The notes beneath the pieces were generated by a model. It worked only from the letters and a program-made list of their open reading frames with translations, had not been told where the DNA came from and searched no databases. From NCBI GenBank assembly GCA_963970005.1, contig CAXAMN010023350.1, positions 361,904 through 425,903 of the forward strand: 64,000 bases of DNA, written 5' to 3'. Shown piece after piece: positions 11,837-22,841 of this stretch. A program made the position numbers and the translations under genes. The first letter of the stretch is position 1; each line of letters begins with the position of its first letter. This DNA comes from Durusdinium trenchii. Lineage: Eukaryota; Sar; Dinophyceae; Suessiales; Symbiodiniaceae.

Positions 11837-13566
11837 ATTCGTGAAGAGGAGGAGGTGAAACAGTCTGCAGCAGAGGCGACTGACAGGTTGGACGGTTGGA
11901 CAGGACTATCTCAAGAATTGCAGTGTGGTGCAAGCTGCCAGCTGCTGCCAGTGCCGAGCTACTAGGACGCTACTAGGAGCAAAGGGCATCGCTACTATAT
12001 AGGAGCAAGGACGCTACTAGGGGCTCCTAGTCTTTCTACCAGGAGCAAGAAGCTAATTACTAGGAACACATTGACCGATACTAGGCGCAAATGGCTGCCT
12101 TGAAGCAAGCTGCTGCAATGCAGCTGGCGCAGGCGAAACGGAGACAGTTTAATAGATCAGAATGCTATGTGAATGCGAGACCGGGCAGGCTGTTTTTTTC
12201 TTTTGACTCTTGACATGACTTAGATGTTGGACTGACCACCTCAGGCTTTTGCCATCTGACATGAGATGTAGATGCTAAGATCGGCGCTCCGTGCTTCCCA
12301 AAGTGCACTAGGTTCACATAACGCTGCTCACCAGGAAATCTGAACAACAACAACAACTTCACGTAGATACCTTTTTTCACCGCAACTCCATAACGGCGGA
12401 AGCTAAGGGCCACCAGGCTTTGGCCATTTCACAAAAGACTTGAATGCTTGGATCAGTGAGGTTTACAGAGCGTTGCTAAGGTGTCTTTGAAAAGAATGAA
12501 AGGGACCATAGCAACATAGTACATTTTCTGTGAGCCACCCGAGGTTGGATGCTACGGGCTACCAGGCGTTTGCCACCTGACACAAGACCGAGATGTTAAG
12601 ATCAGCCCCCCTCCGTGTTTCGCAAAGTGCACTCCTAGGTTCACATAACGCTGCTCACCAGAAAAGAAAAACACGATGTACATCTAAATCCAATATTACT
12701 AGTACCCCCCTTGTGGGACACACCTATGCCTCTCGCTGAATCTGTTGAAGCAAGTGCAGCATGAAGAACAAGCATGGGCATGAAAATCCCTGGACAAAGA
12801 TGCGTTGAGCTGGCAACCAATTGAATTCCACATTGGCCCAAAGATGTAAACGTCACCCCACCACCCCATCACTACCAATACCAAGCGGCCTGTGGGCTTC
12901 CATTCCATACCTGCTGAGAGAAAGAGAGGGTGAGAGAGAGAGAGAGAAAGGGAGAGAAAGGGAGAGAAGGAGTTTGTGCCTATGCGGGTAACACAAGGAC
13001 AGGTAAAAGTCGTGTCAAGTTTTGCGAACGCTAGCAAACCACAAGCAACGAAAACACTATTGCGGATTGCGGCCATTTGCGCACTCAGACTTTGCAGCAA
13101 ACGATCAAGAACTATTTTGCCTTGCGCTCGCTCCCTCAACGCGCTCATGGCCCAAAGAACCTGTTTCTTCTCCTTCCTCACTTCCATTTTGAGCCAATAG
13201 ACCCAGCCTCGTGCTACTAGGTGGAAGCGCAGAAGGCAGCGGAGCTAGCGCGTGCACAAGCAGAAGCAAAGGTGCCACGCAGATTGTTGTACCAGCATGA
13301 ATATATTAATATTTGATGTTCTCACGTGAGAAAAGATTAATTCAGGCATATGCCGCGGCGCGGGAGGCGGCCCTCCAATCCAAGGAGTGCACCGCTGCAG
13401 GGTGCTGTAGACATGATGTGAGCCTAGGCCTCGGCTTAGTCAGGTACTTGATCTGAATGGAAGGATGAACCAAGGCTCAGACAGCTTTGCCTTGCAGGAC
13501 CGCAAAGGAAGTGAGAGACCCCGGAGTTCTCACAGCAGTTGTCGACTCAGAGCTCCAGTTGCTGAG
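11837..13566 (+). CDS. Probable coiled-coil protein, Ala/Glu-rich short exons
   Basis: Four or five short stretches have the composition of one long helix and are bounded by AG acceptors and GT/GA donors. They are 11837-11880 (IREEEEVKQSAAEAT), 12085-about 12147 (AQMAALKQAAAMQLAQAKRR), 13221-13271 (VEAQKAAELARAQAEAK), 13346-about 13401 (AYAAAREAALQSKECTAA) and, less certainly, from 13498 (AKEVRDPGVLTAVVDSELQL). Phases of the first four are compatible. Heptad-like Ala/Leu/Glu/Lys content suggests a coiled coil, but no family was recognised. Large gaps (about 1 kb between the second and third exons) may be introns or may hide further exons. That these belong to one gene is inferred from strand, order and composition only. 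Confidence 0.45.
11960..12085 (+). repeat. CTACTAGGAGCAA-type dispersed minisatellite, locus 1
   Basis: Degenerate tandem units built on CTACTAGGAGCAAG, alternating with variants such as CATCGCTACTA and CTACTAGGGGCTCC. The same unit recurs at 14878-14950 and, fused to GGAGGCCATCGCTACTAGG, near 22.1 kb. It ends within a few bases of the acceptor called at 12085, so it may lie in an intron. Confidence 0.75.
12640..13220. other. Non-coding interval with GA/CT-rich tract
   Basis: Contains a purine-rich run (GAGA/GGGAGA) at 12912-12970. The long minus-strand frame across it reads the repeat as a Ser/Leu string and has no recognisable domain. I see nothing else and treat the interval as a probable intron of the coiled-coil candidate. 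Confidence 0.4.
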
Positions 13567-15160
13567 AAATCAAATTATATAAAGATCGCTAGAATTATAC
13601 ACATACGTTCTGCTTCCAAAAGCATGCCGACCTGGTCATGGTCATAGTGGTTAATTTTGGTGCAAAGAGTAAGAGCTAGTTATGTAAGGCATTGATATGG
13701 TTCCCAGAGGCCAACAATGAATAATGTGTGCTTTTTTGATTCTCAGTAGTGTCGTAGTGTTTGATTAGACCGAGCTACAAGCAAGAAAGCCCCTTGAGCA
13801 AAGGCAGACCCAATGAAGAAAAGTGCAATCATTGGACAAAGTCTGACAACATCCTTAACCATTGTTTGTTATGTTTGGAAATCGTGAATTGCTCCCCTTT
13901 GATCAGTTTGCTGCTTGGCCTCTCCCTTGCTTACATAGACTTTTTCCAGCTAAGTTAACTTGTCCTATCTGAATTGGTCTTTTGATTGTTGTTTGTGGTT
14001 CCAAGCCCGTCGACGTGCAAATCACTGATCCTTGGTCTTCAAGTGGCGTTCACCTTGCTTTGCTGCTACTGCTGCTGCTCCCTGAAGTTTGATCTTGCCC
14101 AAATATGTTACTGTAACTGGGCCTGGCCTGGCTGGGGAATTTTCCCAATCTCGCCCGGTACCTTGCAGCATCTCGCTTTGCACCTCGCCTGGCACACACC
14201 ACATGTTTGCCAAAACCCCAAACAGTAGCGACAGAAGGGTTTCATGATGTCACCGTGCCATGCAGTTTGTTGAGGCATTTGTGGAGTCTGTGTGTGCGTG
14301 GTTTTGTGCCAGTCGGGAATGGGGCACATGGTTATATACGTAAATGGCCCGTGAGCGGGACGACTGGCAAAAATGAGGTTTTCTGTTGCTTCTAGGTGAA
14401 CCTATATACATCTATAATTTGTGGCGCACAATGTGGTGGCAGTCGAAGAGTTCAACAACCCATTGTGGTTTGAGATAACCCTGAACTTAATATTTTGTGT
14501 CTTTGAAAGATTAATGCTTCCATCTGCAGGGTGGGTGGGTGGGTGCGGCCACGCCTGGGTTTCCAAGATGGGTGGACTTTCTGGTTTGTTGTTGGGGCGA
14601 CACTCCTGACGCCCTTGAACATGGAGGAGTGTGGGCACATGACCGGGTGGAAGTGGTGGTGGGGTTAATAAACTGACTAATATCGTGATGCGCAGGTCTT
14701 TATGTTGCGCCTGGTTCTAAACGTGAGGCTTGAATTAGTGTTTGCTGTCTAGAGTCTAGAGATGTCTAGAGGTAAAGCACTGCACCATCTCCCATGAGGG
14801 CCTGAGCGAAAAGTTTGCCTGAGTATGCAACAAAGCAAGTAGGAAACATCACATCATTGACAAGTGTAATTATGCATTAGGAACAAGAAGCTACTAGGAG
14901 CAAAGGACATCGCTACTAGGGGCTCCTGGCCTTACTACTAGGAGCAAGGTCGAGAAACTTCAAAACACTGTAAATACCAGATGCATTTTGTGGGCAGCTA
15001 GTCTATTTTTTAGAGGGGCGCTAGCAACTCTGTTGCTTGCCAAGCAGATTGAGGTGGCTCTGCCTGTAATGAGGCATCGGGCTTGTTGTCTATCGGCTAT
15101 CGGCTATTGTTGTTCCTGGAAGAATTGGCAATGCCTTTCCTATCCTTTCCTGAAGGAGAA
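13567..15160. other. Unassigned interval
   Basis: No domain or exon series recognised. It contains the second CTACTAGGAGCAA locus at 14878-14950. Short plus and minus frames in 13.9-14.7 kb overlap one another and have mixed composition, so none is called. Confidence 0.45.
14878..14950 (+). repeat. CTACTAGGAGCAA-type dispersed minisatellite, locus 2
   Basis: Units AGGAACAAGAAGCTACTAGG, AGCAAAGGACATCGCTACTA and GGGGCTCC match the locus at 11960-12085 closely and in the same orientation. Confidence 0.75.
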
Positions 15161-15966
15161 AGCCAGGAAGATGAAGCAATTGAAGGAGACCTTTGATTTT
15201 GCGTTTGTTTGATGTCTTACCACTCTAATTAAGCGGAGGCCAAAAAACGACTGAACCCAACGACGTCCAGTTCCAGGCTTTGATTTTGGTTGACCACACG
15301 TCAATTGAACATGTTGACATGTTATATAGACTTCAGTCGCGCGACATGTGGTGCCAGTTCCAACTCCAGCTCAATCCAGTGCCTTGATGAGCAGATTAAA
15401 GGGGAAATATATAATTTCACAACTGTCGAGTGAGCACTCAGGAAGGCGAAGAAGAAGAAGAAGAAGGAGGCCATGGCCAAGGCATGCCTCAGGGTCCAGC
15501 AACCATTGGATGGAGGTGTGCTCGCAGGAATTTTTGCAACCGCGTTTCCCAACAACCAGGCATCTCCGATGGAACCCGTAGCGGCAACATGCTTCGACCA
15601 TGTTGTCGCCAGCATGAACCTGAATATTTCTGGCAGGGCCACATGCGCACAGTTGGACTGTTGTACCTGCATTTCCAGGATACCTTTCATGTTGCATGGG
15701 CAAGTGAACATGCAAGACGATGTTACGAGCATAATGATTTCTGCTGCTTGAGGGTCCTTGAAGTCAAATGTTTCAAGATTAGGCCTTCCAAGGCAAAGAA
15801 GAAGAGCACACATCAATTTGCTCATCCTCGTGCGGTGCAGCAAGACTTTTGTCAGGGGCACTCGATCTTAAGCATCGAAATGGTAGTTCTATGGGTTTCA
15901 GCCTCAAGGGGAAGAGGAGGAGGACGAGCGGCCAGATTTTCCACCTGCTGGCACAAAAGGCTGGTG
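15161..15966 (+). CDS. Acidic candidate exons, unknown protein
   Basis: Three coding-looking patches on the plus strand. Near 15160-15210 there is a Lys-rich helix (EKARKMKQLKETFDFAF). At about 15440-15517 an acidic and Gly-rich piece (EGEEEEEEGGHGQG) follows CAG and ends before GTGTGC. At about 15901-15963, PQGEEEEDERPDFPPAGTKG follows TTTCAG. They could continue the upstream coiled-coil gene or form the N-terminal part of the adenylation gene at 16233. No domain was recognised. Long minus-strand frames over this segment read Phe runs from the GAAGAA repeat and are not believed. Confidence 0.3.
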
Positions 15967-16232
15967 ATCATTAATTTCAACTTGGCTGGCTTTTGTCTCG
16001 CATCCGCATGGTTGTGAGTGAGAACTCGTCCAGCCAATTCAATAGCGACTTGACCGATATAGAGCTTGTGTGAGTGTTTGTTTTAATTCTTGCAGACTCG
16101 TATTGAGGTTCTGTACTTTGTGAAATCGAGCGGCAGCTGCCTTCAGAACTAGCAGTCGTGCAACTGGTGGCTGATGATGAGGCGTGTCAACCACATTTTT
16201 GGGGTTTGTACGATGCTGTCCCTGACTGAAAG

Positions 16233-18431
16233 GCCTTGCTGCTTAGCTATGCGCAGCTCCTCTCCTGGGCTGAAGACATTGCCAAACAAATAGAGGCCTC
16301 CGATTTAAGCAGACTAAGACAGGGTTTTCTGCTTGTTGCGCTTCTGCTGGACCGCTCAGCACTTTGTCTTGCTGCGATTCTCGGGAGTTGGAAGGCTGGT
16401 GGGGCATATGTACCCGTGCCCAAAGATGCTCCATTTGCAAGGCAGAAGTTTCTGTGCTCCCAGGCAGACATGGTGCTAATGGAGGATGACGGTTCTTCGA
16501 ACGAATGTCGTGTTCATGCTTGCACCCTATTCCTCTCAAACAGTTGGAGACCGACCTGCCAAAAAGTACCACGTCAGCAAAGGCAGGTCCCCTCTGCTGA
16601 CCAGATGTGCATGGTAATATACACATCAGGCTCTACTGGTCAACCGAAAGGAGTCCTGTGCAATCACAAGTGCCTTTGGCACTCAGCCTGCTGCTTTGCC
16701 AAAGACATAGGAGCGACGTGCACAACTCGTTTGCTTTGGAAGACACCTTACCAGTGGCGAACTGCAGAATATGAAGCTTTCGCAGCTCTTTGTTTTGGTG
16801 GCGTGTTGTATATTGCCCCTGAAGGTTCCCAGAGAAATTTACCGCTTCTGGCACAGCTTACTGAGACATACAGCATCAGTGCTTTGACAGCAGTACCATC
16901 AGTTTTGCCTTCTCTTATGCGCCACTTGGGGAACTGCCCTGCCCTCAAGCATATGGCAGCCGTCGGTGAGGCTTTGCCCGCTGAAGTCTGTAAACTGTTT
17001 TTGGAGAAAGGTCCTCAGTTGCGGAACTACTACGGCCTGACTGAAACTGCTATGACTTCCTGGCTTTGCAGCCACATCCCACACCGGTCAGTTGCACCTG
17101 TGGGGCAAGCGCAGCCAGAAGTGCAGGTTTCGTTGCTACTGGAGCCAGGAGGTAAGCCTGTCCCAGAGGGAGAGGTCTACTTCAGTGGCATACTGTCTCA
17201 AGGTTATTTGAACCAGCCGGAGCTTACAAGAGAACGGTACCATAAGGTCCAGCTGAAGAACCAAGCGTTAAGTTTGCACGCAAATAGCCCTCTTTGACCA
17301 CGCGTGATGCATCTAGGGTTGTAGATTGAGTCGGGAATCGAATCCAACTGTTATCGTGCCCTGTGTAGGTGAACAGTGAAATTTGTTTTCAGACTGGTGA
17401 CTTTGGCATGTGGAGAGACGGCGAATTGGAAATCTGCGGACGGAAGGATGCCCAGGCGAGAAGACACGATAAATGACGATGCCAGTCCAAGAAACCTGCA
17501 GCCAAGTAGCTTGTGAAGAAACGTGCATGTTGGATCATGTTGGTGTGAAGTGAATTTGGAGAAATACCTTGGCAGGTGAAGCTTCATGGTGTGCGGATAG
17601 AATTGGCAGAAATTGAATCTTCACTATCGACCATGTGCGAGGGGGCGGCTGTGGTGCAAGCGCTTCAGGACTCACAAACCTTAGTTCCCGGGATCGGACT
17701 TGGCACCTGTGTAACAACTTGCATTTTCTGAGGGACTTGGAATTTGGATGATTTTGGTGGGTATGAAACGGTAATGCCCTTCCATTCTTGCGTTTGCACC
17801 TCTCAGCTTCGCCGCAGCAGAGGTGGCATTCGTGACAGGGGCCCAAGACAACCTGCGGCAATCCTTGTCAAAGACTCTTCCAGCCTATATGATTCCGGTG
17901 CATTTCATCCACTTAAAGTGCTTGCCACGCCTTGAAAATGACAAGATCAACCGAAGTGCCCTTCGGGACATGACATTGGGACTACAATCCCGTGCTCAAG
18001 CTGAAGCACAGCTCGAAGAAGACTTAGCTTTGGGGGATGAGAAAACCGAGTGCTTCTCGAATGACCTTCTGCGATTTTTGGATTCTTTGGGTTTCGAGCG
18101 TTTGCTCAGCTCACGGCAGGCAAGAATGCAGCGACTTTGCGATAACCTTTCAGTACTAGCAATGACGAACGTGGTTCTATTTCACTGGTTTTGGTGTGTC
18201 CTTATTGAGCCACGGACTTACCATTTTTCAGGATCGCAAAGCAACGCCGTGCCAATGGCAAAGTTGCAGGTTAGCTCGTGGCTTTTGTACACATACCGCC
18301 TCGCCACACAGGATTGGGCTTATGGCATTTTTGCTTTCACCACAGCGTTGATGTCGCCTAACAATGAGAGATTTACAGGCCGCGATGCAGCTATTTTTGT
18401 GCTCTACTTCTACACAGGCTGCAGGGAGTAG
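16233..18431 (+). CDS. AMP-binding adenylation domain protein (NRPS-like) with membrane C-terminus
   Basis: ATP-dependent acyl- or aminoacyl-adenylating enzyme of the ANL superfamily. Exon 16233-17246 opens after an AG acceptor with an A2-like SYAQLLSWAEDIA. It carries the phosphate loop YTSGSTGQPKGV and the A5 motif NYYGLTETA. Exon 17393-17455 has TGDFGMW and ICGRKDAQ, exon 17576-17683 has VKLHGVRIELAEIE, and exon 17823-18431 has the A10 region LPAYMIPVHFIHLKCLPRLE then NDKINRSAL, which keeps the catalytic-type Lys. Introns 17247-17392 (GT), 17456-17575 (GC) and 17684-17822 (GT) rejoin these motifs in order and in phase. After A10 there is no LGGxS carrier-protein motif. Instead a helix is followed by a hydrophobic segment (TNVVLFHWFWCVLI) and a second hydrophobic stretch. 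Substrate is unknown. The stop at 18429-18431 may be reached only by reading into an intron, because further membrane exons follow. Confidence 0.85.
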
Positions 18432-18675
18432 TCACTAGTAAAAGTTAAATCATGTGATGATGCAACCACAGTCGAACGTCCTTCATTGAGAGATCTGGCA
18501 ATATGGACGCATGTTTTGCGAGCACCAACACCGTTAGTAGGTACCCAAGCGTCATGTATTGAAACAGTCGGGACGCTTCTAAGACTCATGCTGGTCAGTG
18601 TCAGTAGCGATTGTCAAAGCAGAGAAGCAGGGGCTTGTTGTCATTGTTGTTTGGGTGTAAATGCATTCACTGCCT

Positions 18676-19676
18676 GGCAGGTTGTTTTCCGATGATTGCT
18701 TCGCATTGCCTTGGGCCGCCCTGGAATGATATTGTTTTCCATGCTGAGACCGTGCAAAGATGGTTCCTGCTTGCATTGCTCATTGGCAAAATGGTTGTAG
18801 TTGGAGGTCTTCATTGTGGAGCAGGTGGTGCGGGTGTTTGATTTGTTCATGTCCCGCTTCGAGCATCATCTCTCTCTTTCTCTCGCTCGGTTCGTGCAAT
18901 TTAGAGTTTAGAGGGCAGTGGGCAAAATGCGCAACTTCAGCTTGGTTGTGTGCATCAGGACCAATCCTGCAGCTGATGCCTTTGCTGTGCATTTTCTTGT
19001 TGGTTCCATCTTGCTTCCTCGACTTTTACGCTGCTGGCGGAGAGTACTTCTTGCCGACCGAGAGGTGGCCAGAATGCCAATCTTGCTTGATGACACCCAA
19101 GGCCAAGTCAGTTATATAGTGCTTGTTGCATGTTCAGCTATGTGTTGTGGTGGTAAGATGACATAGAACCATGCAGGAGTGAATTGGCACATACATAGTT
19201 ACATACATACATACATACATTGCACTTTCCTTTTTTAAAATCTTTCTGCTGCACTTTTGAAAGTTTTGGGGTGCCAGGTAGCGCTGTGCTGTCTCCTGTA
19301 CGTGGGTTTTTCACACTTTGGCACTGCGTGCGCAGAGCTGATCCACAAGATAAAGGCTCCAGAGGGTGCTCTCATATTCATTGCGGCTTGCATGGTATCT
19401 GAACGTGCACGCATAGCACAAGCTGCCATTGAAGGCGATAGTCTTGTGGGCCCTGTTCATCAGCTCTTTGTTCGCTTCCTTGGATTGCTTCTTATCATAA
19501 TTCAGACGCTTGCTCTAGTCAGTGCCGGAAAGCCATTTGCAAGTAAAAGATGGCACCTTCGGTGGCCAGCACGGTACTTGTTGGGCAGCTACCTGCTGAA
19601 TTTGAACTTTCTTGATGTGTTCGGCATCAGTCCCGAAGTTCGAAGGCCAGGAAGATTTCCAGCTTGGTGGTTGTAG
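18676..19676 (+). CDS. Candidate membrane exons, probably continuing the adenylation gene
   Basis: Hydrophobic plus-strand pieces downstream of the adenylation domain: about 18676-18790 (VQRWFLLALLIGKMVV), about 18985-19070 (LLCIFLLVPSCFLDFYAAGG) and 19278-19676 (VALCCLLYVGFSHFG, FLGLLLIIIQTLALVS, YLLGSYLLNLNFLDVFG, ending at a stop). Together with the end of the previous exon they could form a multi-pass domain, perhaps of the acyltransferase-3 kind, but no diagnostic motif was seen. Exon borders are not fixed. Membership of the same gene is inferred from strand, proximity and the hydrophobic tail that precedes them. Confidence 0.4.
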
Positions 19677-20574
19677 AGTCGCCGCTGCATAATCTGACAT
19701 CGCGAGGCACTTGCTGGAAAAGGAAATTGCTTGGATGAATTTGGGGCCTTTGGCGCCAACTTCTTAGACGAAGCCTTGCAAATTGCAATTTCCAGCATAG
19801 CTCACGTGGCAGAGTGATACAGTGTATGCCAGTAGAAACATACACTGTAGAAACATGGATTTACATACTGTAAGCAGACTGGTGTATATGACTAGCTATG
19901 CCACACAGTGTGCCACTGAAACATACTGAAACCAAGGTGTGCAGTCTGCATTTGGGCCTCTATGCTGCTACCGATCGCCAGCACCCTAGATGGACACAAG
20001 CATGCAGCATACTGTTCAATACTGTTTGAAGACGTACTGCGCATCAGTTGAGGCGGCGTTCTTAATTTTGGCCGCACCGATACTCCAAACACTGTTTGGA
20101 TCCCAGCTTCTCGCGTACATTATGGGCTTTATACTGTATGTTGCCCTGAGACCCTGACATGCATAAGGCTCATAGCCTGGCCTTGGCAGATTGCGTCGTT
20201 TGCATTGCGTGCTGCTCGAGTATGGTGGAATCTGAGGATGTGGTGACCCCAGGTGGTTTTAGATATGTCATTAAGTTTTACATATGGAATGCAACACACC
20301 GTCCCTGAAGTGCCTGGTCAGCCTGGACATCAGAACGCCTCAGGCAGACGCCGAAATCACAACCGCTCCTGAACGATCAGAGGGGTTGCAATGTGTAACA
20401 ATCGGCGGTCGCAGACACAACACCTTCCCAACGGTTATGTGCTCTTGACGCGAATTTGTGAGCTGGAGCGAGACGGTTGGAGCAAGATAAAGCTGAATCG
20501 GGCTGACTATATAATTCACACTTTGTCCTTTTGAAATTCCTACCGTCACGCAAGTTGTACAAAGAGCCTGCTCG
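19677..20574. other. Unassigned interval with short repeats
   Basis: Contains short direct repeats around ATACACTGTAGAAACAT (19825-19860) and ATACTGTTTGAAG/ACACTGTTTGGA (20020-20095). Minus-strand frames across it have no motif. Nothing is called. Confidence 0.45.
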
Positions 20575-20751
20575 ATGGTTGACAGATTCGCAGAAAACAG
20601 CGTTACACGGGGCATTTGGCTGCTCATGGGCGCGAGTATCATTTTCTTTGCAGACACGCTCCGTTTATGCCATGCCATGGGTCAGGAGCAAGTGATATCA
20701 AGGGAGTATACGGGCGCATGCAGCATAATAAATAATATGCATCGTGGTTAA
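20575..20751 (+). CDS. Short hydrophobic frame, possible membrane exon
   Basis: A 58-codon frame from ATG to TAA. It has a charged start (MVDRFAENSVTRG), then one hydrophobic helix (IWLLMGASIIFFADTL) and a hydrophilic tail. This profile looks more like coding DNA than its surroundings. It could be an exon of a membrane protein, possibly related to the membrane exons upstream, or chance. No homologue recognised. Confidence 0.3.
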   Translation: MVDRFAENSVTRGIWLLMGASIIFFADTLRLCHAMGQEQVISREYTGACSIINNMHRG

Positions 20752-20808
20752 CTCAAACGTGAAAGTGTGCAACAGTCATGCTGGCTCCTGTTTACTTTCC
20801 GCCACAGG

Positions 20809-21700
20809 TGAAAAAGGACAGCAAGAAGAAGAGAAGCATAAGCACAAAAGCATCTGGAAGCAACCCCAAGTTGAGGAAGAGTGAGACTCGGACCGTGAAA
20901 AGGACCTTGAGCAAAGAGAAGGCAGTTGGGTGACCGGTGCCAAATAAACGCAGCAGACTTCGAGAGGCGAATCTCCAATTGCTCAGTCAGAGCATCTAAG
21001 AGCCATCGCAATGGCTCCAACCTAATAGGAATGGCCTCCAAAATTGCCTCCAACCCAGAAGGAATGGCCTCCAACCTAATAGCCATGGACTTCAATTGCC
21101 TCCAACCAGATGTTTTGTTGCAACTACGGCTTTTGGATCCTTTTGGCATCAGGTGCCTGTAAAGCATTCCCACAGAGAGAAGGGGGCACATGACAAGTTC
21201 ACAAGGGTCCAGAGATTTGGACAATCCGCATGGTCAGGCGCTTTTCTCTTTAAATTTGTATCATTCGGCAGACTTTGTGCCAGTCCGGCAAGAAGAAGCG
21301 AAAGAAGCGGAAAAGCCAAGTCTCATCGAGCAGCGTCTCATCTCCATGTGTGGCGAGTCAAAGCCCCTTTTGAATGTGAATGGGCTCGCTGAATGGCTGC
21401 TGGGCCCCAAACAAGAGGCCTCGAACTCTACAGCCATGTATTTCTCGAAGTCAGACTGCCCAGGTTCGACTGCCACAGATGTCACGCAGGTGGACACTTG
21501 AACAGCAATCAGGCGCAATCAGCCTTGGACACGGGATGAAGTTCATGAAAGGTTCATGATTCATCGGATAAAAGGACTGCAACTTTTTACATCATGAGTT
21601 TTGCCGGGATTTGGACAAGAGGACCAGGCGGACTAAGAAAATTGGCAAGTTGGATGAAGAAACTATGTCAGGTTCACGAAAACCAAGTGCGCCTAATTGC
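20809..21700 (+). CDS. Candidate Lys/Ser-rich nuclear-type protein, three exons
   Basis: Three plus-strand patches share a basic, Ser-rich composition. 20809-about 20925 follows CCACAG and reads VKKDSKKKRSISTKASGS and then a further Lys/Arg/Ser stretch. About 21290-21345 reads KKRKKRKSQVSSSSVSSP. About 21611-21695 reads LDKRTRRTKKIGKLDEETMS. Such runs resemble nuclear localisation signals. An overlapping frame at 21190-21501 is also open, so the middle piece is ambiguous. No family was recognised; linking the three is inference. Confidence 0.3.
20990..21112 (+). repeat. GGCCTCCAACCTAATAG minisatellite (dispersed family, locus 3)
   Basis: Units of the type ATGGCCTCCAACCTAATAG, repeated about five times with variation (ATTGCCTCCAACCCAGAAGG and similar). 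It is the complement-orientation relative of the GGTTGGAGGCCATCGCTACT unit at 22128-22241. Confidence 0.75.
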
Positions 21701-22841
21701 CTGGTGTTTTGGAATTGGCCCATGCACACTTAAGTGGCAAGCTACAGTAAGCCAGTAAGCCGTGCTCACTGTACTTGTGTCCAAATTGTTCTGCACAGTT
21801 AGCTTTGCATGCGCTACCATAGCGTGCGCAAATACATGCAAATGTCATGCAACTGCAAAGTGAACAAGTGTAACAACATGCATCCTACCGTCTTGAGAGA
21901 AGGATGAACTGGTAGGTCCACTTAGAAGCTCGTGCCAGATCGGAGGGTCAGGAGTCAGGAGGACCAAAAACGTGACAATTTCATCGTCCAGGTCAGCCTC
22001 TACCAAGCATGTTGTGATCTGCCCAAAACATGGGAGGCCAGGACCAAAGCTTTATTGGTCGGTTTGGGGGGTTCAAATCCTTTGGTTGCACGGTTGATGC
22101 TGGCAGAGACTCATGCTGATGGTAGCTGGCAGCTACTAGGTTGGAGGCCATCGCTACTAGAGTGGAGGCCCACGGTGGAGGCCATCGCTACTAGGTTGGA
22201 GACCATTACTACCACTAGCAAGAAGCTACTAAGACTCCATTGGCAAAGCCCCGCCCTGTTGCGTCTCTTGTTTCCTGAGGCAATTCGGCAATGTGCAGGC
22301 CCAGCAACCATGCAGAGCGGACATTCTTGTTCACATCGCTGAAAGACCCCAAAGGTTATTTATAATAGTAGATTAATTTGGTGCTTCCTGACTAGAGATG
22401 CAACAGGAAAAAATATGCAACCGTGGCACTTCAGAGCCATGATTCTTGATTACTGAATTCCGCATACGGCTGCCGCCGATGATTTGCTGGACAGGCAGGC
22501 TCCGAACCTCATGCTTTCCTTGTCCCTCTTCACACCTGTCTAAAAAGCTGTTCAACATTATTTGCAAGCAATTCTGAAATTCTTGCGAGCCCCAACTGGC
22601 TCATCACTCAGTCGGGTCGCAATTTACTACAATTAGAAGTATGACCAGGGCCAACTTCTATGAAGGACAATGATGACCAAGCTGCTCGAGGCAGGATGCC
22701 GCAGAGCGGATGCAACCTTTTGACGATGTTGACCCTTATATAATCAACTTGAAAATGCATAAAGAAAGGAAGACACCTGAAAGAAATGTACAAAGCCAGG
22801 AAAGAAAGATACATCTTTAGTACGAAGAGCAGATTGAATTC
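21701..22841. other. Unassigned interval containing a minisatellite
   Basis: Apart from the repeat at 22128-22241 I see no gene. Frames in 22.6-22.9 kb on the minus strand have no recognisable motif. Confidence 0.45.
22128..22241 (+). repeat. GGTTGGAGGCCATCGCTACTAG minisatellite (dispersed family, locus 4)
   Basis: Three to four units of TTGGAGGCCATCGCTACTAG followed by CACTAGCAAGAAGCTACTAA. It combines the CTACTAG element of loci 1 and 2 with the GGAGGCCAT element of loci 3 and 5, which links all five loci into one family. Confidence 0.75.

Noticed and set aside
12699..13187. 162-residue minus-strand frame
   Set aside because: It runs through a purine-rich tract, giving a Ser/Leu string, and no motif is present. 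Plus-strand exons flank it.
15322..15861. 179-residue minus-strand frame
   Set aside because: It reads a poly-Phe string from a GAAGAA repeat and has no domain; plus-strand acidic frames explain the region better.
22066..22085. GGTTCAAATCC, second B-box-like motif
   Set aside because: Stem pairing is poor and no anticodon arm is present at the right distance.
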